A DNA stretch of 35,257 nucleotides from CAYQCH01 sp964415935. GTDB taxonomy: Bacteria; Patescibacteriota; Patescibacteriia; VMEV01; CAYQCH01. This document shows positions 30,472 through 35,257 of the stretch, piece after piece. Numbering within the stretch: the first letter of the stretch is position 1; every line of letters starts with the position of its first letter. The notes beneath the pieces were generated by a model. It ran no database searches, was not told where the DNA came from, and saw nothing but the letters and a program-made list of their open reading frames with translations. The position numbers and the translations under genes were made by a program. Location: NCBI GenBank assembly GCA_964415935.1, contig CAYQCH010000010.1:1-35257 (forward strand), written 5' to 3'.

Positions 30472-31779
30472 TTAGCGCACGTACAGGAGCGGGTTGGCGC
30501 GCTTGCCGTTTACATAGACTTCAAAATGCAAGTGCGTACCCGTGGAGCGGCCGGTGGTGCCGACCATGCCGATGACCTCGCCTTTGTTCACGCGCTGGCC
30601 GGGCGTGACAAAGATTTTGCTCATATGAGCGTAGCGGGTCTTATATCCGTTTTCATGGTTGACCACGGACTGGATGCCGTAGCCGGTGCCCCAGCCGGCG
30701 ATTTCCACCACGCCGGAATCGGAGGCGTAAATGGGGGAGTCGTAATGGCCGTCAATGTCTACGCCCGTATGCTGCCAGCCCCAGTATTGGGTGATGACAT
30801 GGCCCGATGTTGGCCAGATCATGGTGACGCTGTCGGATTCCGGCGACGGGCCAGGAGTAATGGCGTCGATAATGCGGTCAATGACGGGGGCGCGCGCAAT
30901 GACCGGAGCGGGAGCGACAATGCGCTTGCCGCCGGGGATGAGCAATTCTTGCGCCACGGCCAGGGTCTGGCCTTCTTCCAGGTCGTTAGTATCAACAATG
31001 TCTTCTTCGCTGACGCTGTACTGCTTGGCCAGCTTGGAGAGCGTGTCTCCTTTTTTCACGGTGTACATGACGCCGTCCACAGGCAGAATTTTCAAGGACT
31101 GGCCGGGGCGGATGTAGTCTCGGGCGCCAAGGTCGTTGGCCCACAAGATGGTGCTTTGCAACAAGCCGAAGCTGGCGGCAATGCTGCTGATGGTGTCGCC
31201 GCCCTGCACGACATAGGTTTCCACGTCCGTGCGGATCTTGCGGCTGCGCTGGATGGCGCGCTCAGCGCCCGGCATGACCGGCGCCATGGCCACGGCGCTG
31301 CCGCCCGAGGTCAATAAGGCCAGGTGGTCGCCGGTTGGGGCTGCTGCCTGGGCCACGGCGACTTGTTGCGCCGAGACGCCGTAGGCAATACCCAAATAGG
31401 AAGCAGAAGCCGTATTACGTGTTTGCGCGGCAGTTTCTTCAATCAGTTCCGTGTCATCGCCGCCAATGAGCGAGAATAAAATGCTGTTTTCGCCGGCGCT
31501 GGGCGGCAGCGTGCTGGCATGCAGGTTGGCTGCCGTGACCGTAAAAATAAGCGTGGCAACAACGATATGCGCCACCGGTTTGGTGGTCAACGGATACAGC
31601 CAGCGGCTTTTGGTCGGACCGAGGTTTTTTTTCCATTGCTTGCGCACGGTCATGGCCAAACGGTACGAGGGAAGCACGATATAGCGGTAGGTTTTTTTCG
31701 CCAACCAAAAAACCGGAGTGCTGAACATCCGGCCTGCGAAAACAATCCCTGATCCGAGCAGTTTGACGATGGTAAACAT
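30472..31779 (-). CDS. LysM and M23 (LytM-type) peptidoglycan endopeptidase
   Basis: A 435-residue protein from ATG 31779 (MFTIVKLLG; a TTG six bases upstream is also in frame). A long basic N-terminus (KKTYRYIVLPSYRLAMTVRKQWKKN) precedes one TM segment (PVAHIVVATLIFTVTAANLHAS, about 70-91). Two LysM modules follow (about 188-235, YVVQGGDTISSIAASFGL...; about 238-285, YTVKKGDTLSKLAKQYSV). The zinc metallopeptidase domain (about 320-432) has HTGVDIDG (H-x3-D), YAHMSKIFV and HLHFEVYVNG (HxH). All zinc ligands are present, so it should be active, cleaving peptide cross-links. M23 proteins with this layout are common in CPR and may serve cell division or predation/attachment. Confidence 0.9.
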   Translation of the reverse strand: MFTIVKLLGSGIVFAGRMFSTPVFWLAKKTYRYIVLPSYRLAMTVRKQWKKNLGPTKSRWLYPLTTKPVAHIVVATLIFTVTAANLHASTLPPSAGENSILFSLIGGDDTELIEETAAQTRNTASASYLGIAYGVSAQQVAVAQAAAPTGDHLALLTSGGSAVAMAPVMPGAERAIQRSRKIRTDVETYVVQGGDTISSIAASFGLLQSTILWANDLGARDYIRPGQSLKILPVDGVMYTVKKGDTLSKLAKQYSVSEEDIVDTNDLEEGQTLAVAQELLIPGGKRIVAPAPVIARAPVIDRIIDAITPGPSPESDSVTMIWPTSGHVITQYWGWQHTGVDIDGHYDSPIYASDSGVVEIAGWGTGYGIQSVVNHENGYKTRYAHMSKIFVTPGQRVNKGEVIGMVGTTGRSTGTHLHFEVYVNGKRANPLLYVR

Positions 31780-31842
31780 CGCCAAGATGAAACGGAAAAA
31801 GATGCGTTTGATTGGACGAGGAATAGAGCAAAACCTTCCTCA

Positions 31843-31872
31843 ATTAGCCTAATGGTTCCTCAACACTGTCAA
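31843..31872 (-). promoter_or_regulatory. Candidate proximal promoter of the M23 gene
   Basis: On the minus strand TTGACA (31872-31867), 18-bp spacer, GCTAAT (31848-31843). The -10 overlaps an attagcctaat half-palindrome. Confidence 0.4.
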
Positions 31873-31891
31873 GTGTTTCAACCAAGATGCA

Positions 31892-31914
31892 GTCCTTATA
31901 CAATGGATAAGGAC
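31892..31914. repeat. 8-bp inverted repeat, 7-bp spacer
   Basis: gtccttat (31892-31899) / ataaggac (31907-31914). It lies between the distal and proximal M23 promoter candidates and could be an operator or RNA hairpin. Confidence 0.45.
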
Positions 31915-31966
31915 GTCTCTTTCAGAACTTCTGCCGATAGGAGTGGCAAAAGGCTAATTTTAATAG

Positions 31967-31997
31967 AAAAAAAACAGAAGGTTCGCTTAAGAACCTT
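31967..31997 (-). terminator. Promoter-proximal terminator (attenuator-like) upstream of M23
   Basis: On the minus strand aaggttc / gaacctt (7-bp stem, plus coordinates 31978-31984 and 31991-31997) is followed by ctg and eight T's. It lies only about 10-40 nt after the predicted start of the 32014-32042 promoter. Confidence 0.7.
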
Positions 31998-31999
31998 AC

Positions 32000-32042
32000 G
32001 TTTTGATACAAGAATCGTATCAAAACAGCCAGCAAGTGTCAA
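32000..32042 (-). promoter_or_regulatory. Distal M23 promoter with overlapping inverted-repeat operator
   Basis: On the minus strand a perfect TTGACA (32042-32037), 17-bp spacer, TGaTACGAT (-10 at 32019-32014). A perfect 10-bp inverted repeat gttttgatac (32000-32009) / gtatcaaaac (32017-32026) covers the -10 and the predicted start site, a classic repressor position. A tgtcaat/attgaca repeat also surrounds the -35. Confidence 0.6.
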
Positions 32043-32098
32043 TAAAAATTGACAATTTTTGGCTAGGGTTGGCTCATTTTACCAAATTCTAAAGCTTT

Positions 32099-32145
32099 TT
32101 AAAGAGACGAAGAGGCCGGCGCACCCAGAGGTGGATGCGCCGGCC
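32099..32145 (-). terminator. Terminator of the small-gene cluster
   Basis: A 10-bp stem ggccggcgca (32114-32123) / tgcgccggcc (32136-32145) followed on the minus strand by tcttcgtctcttt. It is the only hairpin of the cluster with a T-rich tail. Confidence 0.65.
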
Positions 32146-32175
32146 ATGATGAGGTCGCTGAAGCACGTCGATGAG

Positions 32176-32430
32176 CTAGGCGGCCACCGTCGCCAGCCGG
32201 CTGGCCGGGAAGACGATGGTGGGCTTCAGCGTCTGCAGCCCGGTCGCGCGGCGCGTCATGATGTCCTGACGCATCTCGAGCGGGAGCGCGGCCTCGATGC
32301 TGCGGATGGTGGTGAAGTCGTTGCTGACCCACATGTTCCCGAGGTCGCGAACCATGCGCCGCATGATCGCCGTGGCCATCTTGCTCTCCCGGATGCAACG
32401 GATGATGGCCTTGAAGTGCGTGAACGACAT
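32176..32430 (-). CDS. Small unknown protein (cluster gene 7, last)
   Basis: 84 residues, starting MSFTHFKAIIRCIRESKMATAIMRRMVRDLG. It is basic and helical at the N-terminus, with a hydrophobic/Thr-rich end (TLKPTIVFPASRLATVAA). No family is recognised. ATG 32430 has a purine-rich ribosome site (aggaaggaagga) 6-8 nt upstream. The assembly gap at 32467 lies just upstream and does not touch the coding region; longer frames that run through the N's are artefacts. It is the last gene of the seven-gene minus-strand cluster. Confidence 0.6.
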   Translation of the reverse strand: MSFTHFKAIIRCIRESKMATAIMRRMVRDLGNMWVSNDFTTIRSIEAALPLEMRQDIMTRRATGLQTLKPTIVFPASRLATVAA

Positions 32431-32621
32431 GGGGATCCTTCCTTCCTGTGTTCCAAGGACGGCGGANNNNNNNNNNNNNNNNNNNNNNNNNNNNNNNNNN
32501 NNNNNNNNNNNNNNNNNNNNNNNNNNNNNNNNNNNNNNNNNNNNNNNNNNNNNNNNNNNNNNNNNNTGAAGTGCGTGAACGACATGGGGATCCTTCCTTC
32601 CTGTGTTCCAAGGACGGCGGA
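32412..32621. other. Scaffold gap (100 N) flanked by an identical 55-base overlap
   Basis: Bases 32412-32466 are identical to 32567-32621, and exactly 100 N's separate them. This is what unmerged contig ends sharing a k-mer-length overlap look like after scaffolding. Removing one copy and the N's gives a continuous leader for the 32430 gene. Confidence 0.85.
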
Positions 32622-32625
32622 ATTG

Positions 32626-32672
32626 CCGATCCAAGCCCGGATGCCGAAAACATGTTCGAATCCCGGGCTTGG
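32626..32672 (-). repeat. 47-nt conserved hairpin element, copy 1
   Basis: Stem ccaagcccgg (32631-32640) / ccgggcttgg (32663-32672) with an inner cgaa/ttcg pair. Copy 2 at 33480-33526 has the same length and layout, with compensatory changes in the outer stem. It abuts the hairpin after the 32737 gene. Confidence 0.65.
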
Positions 32673-32702
32673 GACAGGACGACATGGGAGGTCGTCCTGT
32701 CC
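32672..32702 (-). other. Post-gene hairpin without U-tract (after the 32737 gene)
   Basis: A perfect 12-bp stem ggacaggacgac (32672-32683) / gtcgtcctgtcc (32691-32702), directly followed by the 47-nt element rather than by T's. Confidence 0.7.
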
Positions 32703-32736
32703 GTTGTGTGCCGTGAGGCGCACGGGTGGTTGGGGG

Positions 32737-32907
32737 CTAGGCCGCGCGCAGGCGCTGCGCGCGGAGGAAGTCGGCCATGTGGCGGCCGGTCTTGGGGGCG
32801 AAGGCCTCCCCCAGGCCCGTGCGCTGGCCCTGGGTCTCCCCGTCCTTCTTGACGGGGTTGGTCAGGGGCTGCGTGGGCTGCTGGAAGTGGCTGTCGGTCT
32901 TCTGCAT
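32737..32907 (-). CDS. Small unknown protein (cluster gene 6)
   Basis: 56 residues, MQKTDSHFQQPTQPLTNPVKKDG..., rich in Gln/Pro/Lys and probably disordered at the N-terminus, with a short basic helix at the end (HMADFLRAQRLRAA). ATG 32907 has aggag 6 nt upstream, which decides the start over an in-frame GTG-side extension to 32940. No family is recognised. Confidence 0.55.
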   Translation of the reverse strand: MQKTDSHFQQPTQPLTNPVKKDGETQGQRTGLGEAFAPKTGRHMADFLRAQRLRAA

Positions 32908-32963
32908 GAGTATCTCCTGTGGACCTGTCCTGCGAACCACGATGTGTGGCGCGCATGATGGGT

Positions 32964-33011
32964 CCCGGGACGCGGCTGCTCTTCTGGTGAAGAAGGCGGC
33001 GTTGTCCCGGG
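32964..33011 (-). other. Post-gene hairpin without U-tract (after the 33028 gene)
   Basis: An 8-bp stem cccgggac (32964-32971) / gtcccggg (33004-33011) with an inner cttct/agaag pair (32981-32985/32991-32995). No T-run follows. Confidence 0.45.
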
Positions 33012-33027
33012 GCGTGTTGTCGTCGAT

Positions 33028-33216
33028 CTAGGCCGCGTCGCGCCAGGCGCCGCGGACGGGGCGGTGGCGGTTGCCGCCGGCGCGCGGGCAGCGGGGCAGG
33101 CGGGGCTGCGCCTTGCTCGCGTCGTAGGCGTCGGTGCGGGCGTCGGCGGACTCGGGCTTCTCGGGGGCGGACGGGAAGGAGATGGTGCGGCGGGTGTTGG
33201 GGATGTCTCGGTGCAT
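33028..33216 (-). CDS. Small basic unknown protein (cluster gene 5)
   Basis: 62 residues, MHRDIPNTRRTISFPSAPEKPESADARTDAYDASKAQ..., with an Arg/Pro-rich C-terminus (PRLPRCPRAGGNRHRPVRGAWRDAA). It is low complexity and likely disordered or nucleic-acid-binding in character, but no function can be assigned. The ribosome site gaggag is immediately upstream of ATG 33216 (close spacing). A 360-nt structured region precedes it. Confidence 0.45.
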   Translation of the reverse strand: MHRDIPNTRRTISFPSAPEKPESADARTDAYDASKAQPRLPRCPRAGGNRHRPVRGAWRDAA

Positions 33217-33229
33217 GATCTCCTCGGGG

Positions 33230-33479
33230 GCTGGGGTGGAAGGAACGGGAGCTTCGAGCCTAGAAATCGAACTTTTTTCGATGCCTGGGTTCGAAGAGGG
33301 AGTGGCTCGGGCAAGCGTCCCTCTTCTGTCGCGCGTAAGCGCTATGTGCAGGCCTTGCGGCCTACCTCGCTAACACGGAAAGCCTCCTGTATGAAGCTGG
33401 GTTCTTGGGAGCGGAAAGATCTTTCGACGTCCCGACATATGCCGGTCTTATTGACGATTGGCATATATCCGCGTCTGCA
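33230..33479 (-). ncRNA. Structured untranslated region or small RNA upstream of the 33028 gene
   Basis: No credible reading frame lies between 33217 and 33583. Stems: cttcgagcc (33252-33260) / gggttcgaag (33287-33296) with inner atcgaa/ttcgat (33266-33271/33277-33282); gaagaggga (33293-33301) / tccctcttc (33318-33326); gcgc-GTAA-gcgc (33331-33342); aggcc/ggcct (33350-33363); the palindrome gaaagatctttc (33414-33425); atatgcc/ggcatat (33437-33443/33460-33466). Strand is inferred from the flanking genes. Confidence 0.45.
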
Positions 33480-33526
33480 CCGTCCCAAGCCTGAGGACCG
33501 AACCGGTGTTCGATATTCAGGCTTGG
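33480..33526 (-). repeat. 47-nt conserved hairpin element, copy 2
   Basis: Stem ccaagcctga (33485-33494) / tcaggcttgg (33517-33526) with inner cgaac/gttcg. Relative to copy 1 (32626-32672) two outer-stem pairs change on both sides (T-A versus C-G, A-T versus G-C), so pairing is kept. It abuts the hairpin after the 33584 gene. Confidence 0.65.
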
Positions 33527-33560
33527 CGAGGGAACAAACAGGGGTGCTTGTTTCCTCGCC
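33525..33560 (-). other. Post-gene hairpin without U-tract (after the 33584 gene)
   Basis: A 14-bp nearly perfect stem, ggcgagggaacaaa (33525-33538) / tttcctcgcc side (33547-33560), directly followed on the minus strand by the 47-nt element. Confidence 0.65.
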
Positions 33561-33583
33561 GGTGGGCGCTTGCGCGCCGCGTG

Positions 33584-33880
33584 CTAGGCGGCCTGCCGGC
33601 GTCGCGTGTGGCGGGCCGCGGCCATCTTGGCCTGGTGGAGCAGGACCCAGTCGGTCCGCTCCGCGATGACGAGGACCTCGCGGTCGAGGTTCTCCATCAG
33701 CGTGGTGAAGGCCCGCGCGAGCTCGGCGTCCGAGGGCATGTTGCGCAGGCAGGTCAGGGTCATGTCGACCTGCGCCTGCAGCTGCTTGGCGTCCTGCGGC
33801 CTGGGCAGGCCGTTGGTACGGACGTTGTCCAGGTACGAGAAGGCGAAGAGCTGCTGGTCGGTCGTGATGACGGTCGGCAT
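33584..33880 (-). CDS. Small unknown protein (cluster gene 4)
   Basis: 98 residues: MPTVITTDQQLFAFSYLDNVRTNGLPRPQDAKQLQAQVDMTLTCLRNMPSDAELARAFTTLMENLDREVLVIAERTDWVLLHQAKMAAAR. It is helical and soluble with a basic tail (RHTRRRQAA). No family is recognised. Start 33880 is supported by ggggga 4-9 nt upstream; its leader shares acattgggggaa with the gene at 17369. Confidence 0.6.
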   Translation of the reverse strand: MPTVITTDQQLFAFSYLDNVRTNGLPRPQDAKQLQAQVDMTLTCLRNMPSDAELARAFTTLMENLDREVLVIAERTDWVLLHQAKMAAARHTRRRQAA

Positions 33881-33963
33881 GGTTCCCCCAATGTCTGGCT
33901 GTTGGTCTACCGCTCCGGCAGATTGCCAGCTTCAGGCGTCGAATGGTCAACGGCTGGAGTTGG

Positions 33964-33999
33964 CGGGCGGGACATGCATTCTCACGCATGTCCCGCCCG
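33964..33999 (-). other. Post-gene hairpin without U-tract (after the 34020 gene)
   Basis: A perfect 14-bp stem cgggcgggacatgc (33964-33977) / gcatgtcccgcccg (33986-33999), followed on the minus strand by ccaactcc, not T's. Confidence 0.7.
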
Positions 34000-34019
34000 A
34001 GGCAGGCGCCTACAGCGCC

Positions 34020-34205
34020 TCAGGCAGCGAGCGAGTGCCCGCGTGCCTGGAAGCAGGACGTCCGGTCCAGCTTCACCTTCTTTCCTCGGCCGCCCTTGGG
34101 GGAAGTGGGCGGCTTCGGGTCGTTGTCGGGATCGTGGTCGTCCTTGCGGGCGACCACGTCGGCGAAGTTGATGATCTTCGCCTCGGACTTCTGGTTCGGG
34201 TGCAT
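34020..34205 (-). CDS. Small charged unknown protein (cluster gene 3)
   Basis: 61 residues, MHPNQKSEAKIINFADVVARKDDHDPDNDPKPPTSPKGGRGKKVKLDRTSCFQARGHSLAA: a short helix, an Asp/Asn/Pro-rich middle and a Gly/Lys patch, probably largely disordered. The strong ribosome site aaggagg is 6 nt before ATG 34205, at the foot of the 34219-34280 leader hairpin. No family is recognised. Confidence 0.55.
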   Translation of the reverse strand: MHPNQKSEAKIINFADVVARKDDHDPDNDPKPPTSPKGGRGKKVKLDRTSCFQARGHSLAA

Positions 34206-34218
34206 GATTTGCCTCCTT

Positions 34219-34280
34219 CCCGAACCGACGCGCCAAGTGTCCGTGCCTCCGGCAGGCAGGTTTTGGCGATTCGGTTCGGG
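34219..34280 (-). promoter_or_regulatory. Leader hairpin next to the 34205 ribosome site
   Basis: Stem cccgaaccga (34219-34228) / tcggttcggg (34271-34280) continued by cgccaa/ttggcg (34231-34236/34263-34268). On the minus strand it ends directly at the aaggagg ribosome site. Confidence 0.55.
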
Positions 34281-34313
34281 GCGCGGGAGAGACAGGGTTG
34301 CCTCTCCCGCGCC
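34280..34313 (-). other. Post-gene hairpin without U-tract (after the 34335 gene)
   Basis: A perfect 12-bp stem ggcgcgggagag (34280-34291) / ctctcccgcgcc (34302-34313), followed directly by the next leader hairpin. Confidence 0.7.
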
Positions 34314-34334
34314 ATGCTTGTCGAACTGGTCGGC

Positions 34335-34637
34335 CTAGACCGCCCAGTTCCAGGTGCCGCGCGTGGCGCGGCTGACCCGCAGGCGGCCGTCGGCGAGGGC
34401 GGCGCGGACGTCGTCCTCGTCGCCCATGTCGACCTCGATGTCCTCGAGCTCGAGCACGTTGTCCAGCGAGAGGACCTCGTGCTTCTCGCCGCTCGCGCCC
34501 ACGTACACCTCGGGACCCGTGATCTCGGGCTCCGGCTCGTCGTCGGTGTCGCTCGCCGTCCCGTCGCCCTGCTCGAGGACGAACGGGCCGTCAGCGATCT
34601 CGTCTGCCGTCGGCCAGTCGGCGTGATGTCGAATCAT
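34335..34637 (-). CDS. Small acidic unknown protein (cluster gene 2)
   Basis: 100 residues, MIRHHADWPTADEIADGPFVLEQGDG..., very acidic (TDDEPEPE, ELEDIEVDMGDEDD), ending DDVRAALADGRLRVSRATRGTWNWAV. Its 'VRAALADGR' resembles 'VRAVLADKA' at the end of the neighbouring 34781 protein, so the two may be distant paralogues. ATG 34637 has gggggaa 4-10 nt upstream. No family is recognised. Confidence 0.6.
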   Translation of the reverse strand: MIRHHADWPTADEIADGPFVLEQGDGTASDTDDEPEPEITGPEVYVGASGEKHEVLSLDNVLELEDIEVDMGDEDDVRAALADGRLRVSRATRGTWNWAV

Positions 34638-34711
34638 GTGTTTCCCCCATCGTGCGTGGAACCGGTTCCGGCCACCATTCCCTCGCTGGGAATGTCTGAA
34701 CGGAATGGGTT

Positions 34712-34754
34712 CCGGGAGGAGCCTGCGCGTGGGTACGCTGCAGGCTCCTCCCGG
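34712..34754 (-). other. Post-gene hairpin without U-tract (after the 34781 gene)
   Basis: A perfect 15-bp stem ccgggaggagcctgc (34712-34726) / gcaggctcctcccgg (34740-34754), followed on the minus strand by aacccattcc and a further cattcc/ggaatg hairpin. Confidence 0.7.
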
Positions 34755-34780
34755 ATGGTCGGCCGCAACCGCTTGCGCGG

Positions 34781-35143
34781 TCAGGCGGCCTTGTCGGCGA
34801 GGACGGCGCGGACGGCGGCGGTCTCCTCGGGCGAGTCGGTCAGGATGACCATCTCCCCGGACTCGAGGGCCTCGGCCATCTCCGCCAGCTCGGCCTCGAG
34901 CGCCGCGTCCAGCCATCGGCCGGGGACGCAGAGCGGGAGCCGCACGTCGCCGAACATCTCGTCGATGTCCTGCTCCGTGAACTCGGCCAGCTCGTCGGTC
35001 TCCTCGACGTGCTCCTCCTCGCTGTCGAGGTCGGGCGTGTCGGGGAAGTAGGCGCGCTTCTGCCACTCCTCCTCGGTCTCGACCGTGAGGGTCGTGCGCG
35101 GGGCGTGCAGCAGCAGCGTGGCCATGTCCTGGGTGCTCAGCAT
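34781..35143 (-). CDS. Small acidic unknown protein (cluster gene 1, first in window)
   Basis: 120 residues from ATG 35143, MLSTQDMATLLLHAPRTTLTVETEEEWQKRAYFPDTPDLDSEEEHVEETDELAEFTEQDIDEMFGDVRLPL..., strongly acidic and helical in the second half (ALEAELAEMAEALESGE). The start is set by the ribosome site gaagggagag about 8 nt upstream; the frame open to 35194 runs through the leader hairpin. No family is recognised. It resembles the 34335 protein in charge and C-terminal motif. Confidence 0.6.
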   Translation of the reverse strand: MLSTQDMATLLLHAPRTTLTVETEEEWQKRAYFPDTPDLDSEEEHVEETDELAEFTEQDIDEMFGDVRLPLCVPGRWLDAALEAELAEMAEALESGEMVILTDSPEETAAVRAVLADKAA

Positions 35144-35151
35144 GGAAATCT

Positions 35152-35179
35152 CTCCCTTCGTTGGGCCCCCCGAAGGGAG
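35152..35179 (-). promoter_or_regulatory. Hairpin sequestering the ribosome site of the 34781 gene
   Basis: A perfect 9-bp stem ctcccttcg (35152-35160) / cgaagggag (35171-35179). On the minus strand the 3' arm, cgaagggag, is itself the ribosome-binding sequence, 8 nt before the ATG, so translation should be blocked when the stem forms. From 35180 to the window end I see only AT-richer leader sequence with no clear promoter. Confidence 0.6.
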
Positions 35180-35257
35180 CGGTTGACGGACCAATCGGGA
35201 TTAGAAAAGCCAGGAAGGAAAGGGGAATATGTAAAGAGCGATTTTGGCTCTCTAACC

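Noticed and set aside
32645..32665. tRNA T-loop-like gttcgaatcc
   Set aside because: No acceptor, D or anticodon arms fit around it; it is part of the 47-nt hairpin element.
32099..32956. Open frames running through the N gap
   Set aside because: They translate N's and are artefacts of the scaffold gap; only the 84-codon frame 32176-32430 has a ribosome site and plausible composition.
1..35257. CRISPR arrays, insertion sequences, transposase or integrase genes, tRNA and rRNA genes
   Set aside because: No regularly spaced repeats, terminal inverted repeats with transposase, or tRNA/rRNA sequence signatures were seen.

Overview
The window reads as a chromosomal scaffold from a Candidate Phyla Radiation (Patescibacteria/Parcubacteria-like) bacterium. 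Supporting signs are a VirB2-like T4SS pilin, a lamin-tail-domain surface protein, a LysM/M23 peptidase with a long basic N-terminus, a GHL15-like protein with FG-GAP-type repeats, a DksA-like/lspA pair, and very compact gene spacing. The phylum assignment is inference from gene content; no rRNA is present. 

Two gene populations are interleaved. (1) A native set with mixed codon use: holA (partial), rpsT, a lamin-tail protein, two GT4 glycosyltransferases, a DksA/TraR-like protein, lspA, a DUF2238-like membrane protein, comM/yifB, an orphan Cache-PAS sensor, a Wzz-like protein, a pilin, an O-antigen-ligase-like protein, GHL15/FG-GAP, a DUF11-like protein, pyk and M23. First genes of transcription units here usually lack a Shine-Dalgarno (SD) sequence and sit just downstream of extended -10 promoters (TGnTATACT type), giving leaderless or very short-leader mRNAs. 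(2) A set with third codon positions almost all G or C: 930-1520, 11669-12865, 15891-21807 and 32176-35143. Every gene there has an SD-like purine tract, most have structured leaders, and each is followed by a long perfect hairpin. Their promoters (TTGAC[A/G]-N16/17) look like those of the native genes, so they appear resident rather than mis-assembled. 

Layout: 1-5.5 kb, mostly minus-strand genes; 5.6-7.1 kb, a strand switch with a DnaA-box-like cluster; 7.1-7.73 kb, a large structured non-coding RNA with its own promoter and terminator; 7.8-15.8 kb, signal peptidase II, comM, sensor, Wzz and pilin; 15.9-21.9 kb, a G/C-rich envelope block (anchored coiled coil, predicted beta-barrel, lipoprotein, Pro-rich secreted protein); 21.9-30.4 kb, a polysaccharide assembly/surface protein run followed by pyk; 30.4-32.1 kb, M23 with an operator/attenuator-like upstream region; 32.1-35.2 kb, seven small unknown genes separated by hairpins that lack U-tracts. 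A 100-N gap at 32467-32566 is flanked by an identical 55-base overlap and is probably an assembly artefact. 

Most proteins with a readable role act at the cell envelope: lipoproteins with lspA, polysaccharide synthesis and polymerisation, surface proteins and wall hydrolysis. The most promising undescribed items are the ~620-nt RNA at 7110-7727, the hairpin-partitioned small-gene cluster, and a 47-nt hairpin element present twice in it with compensatory base changes.
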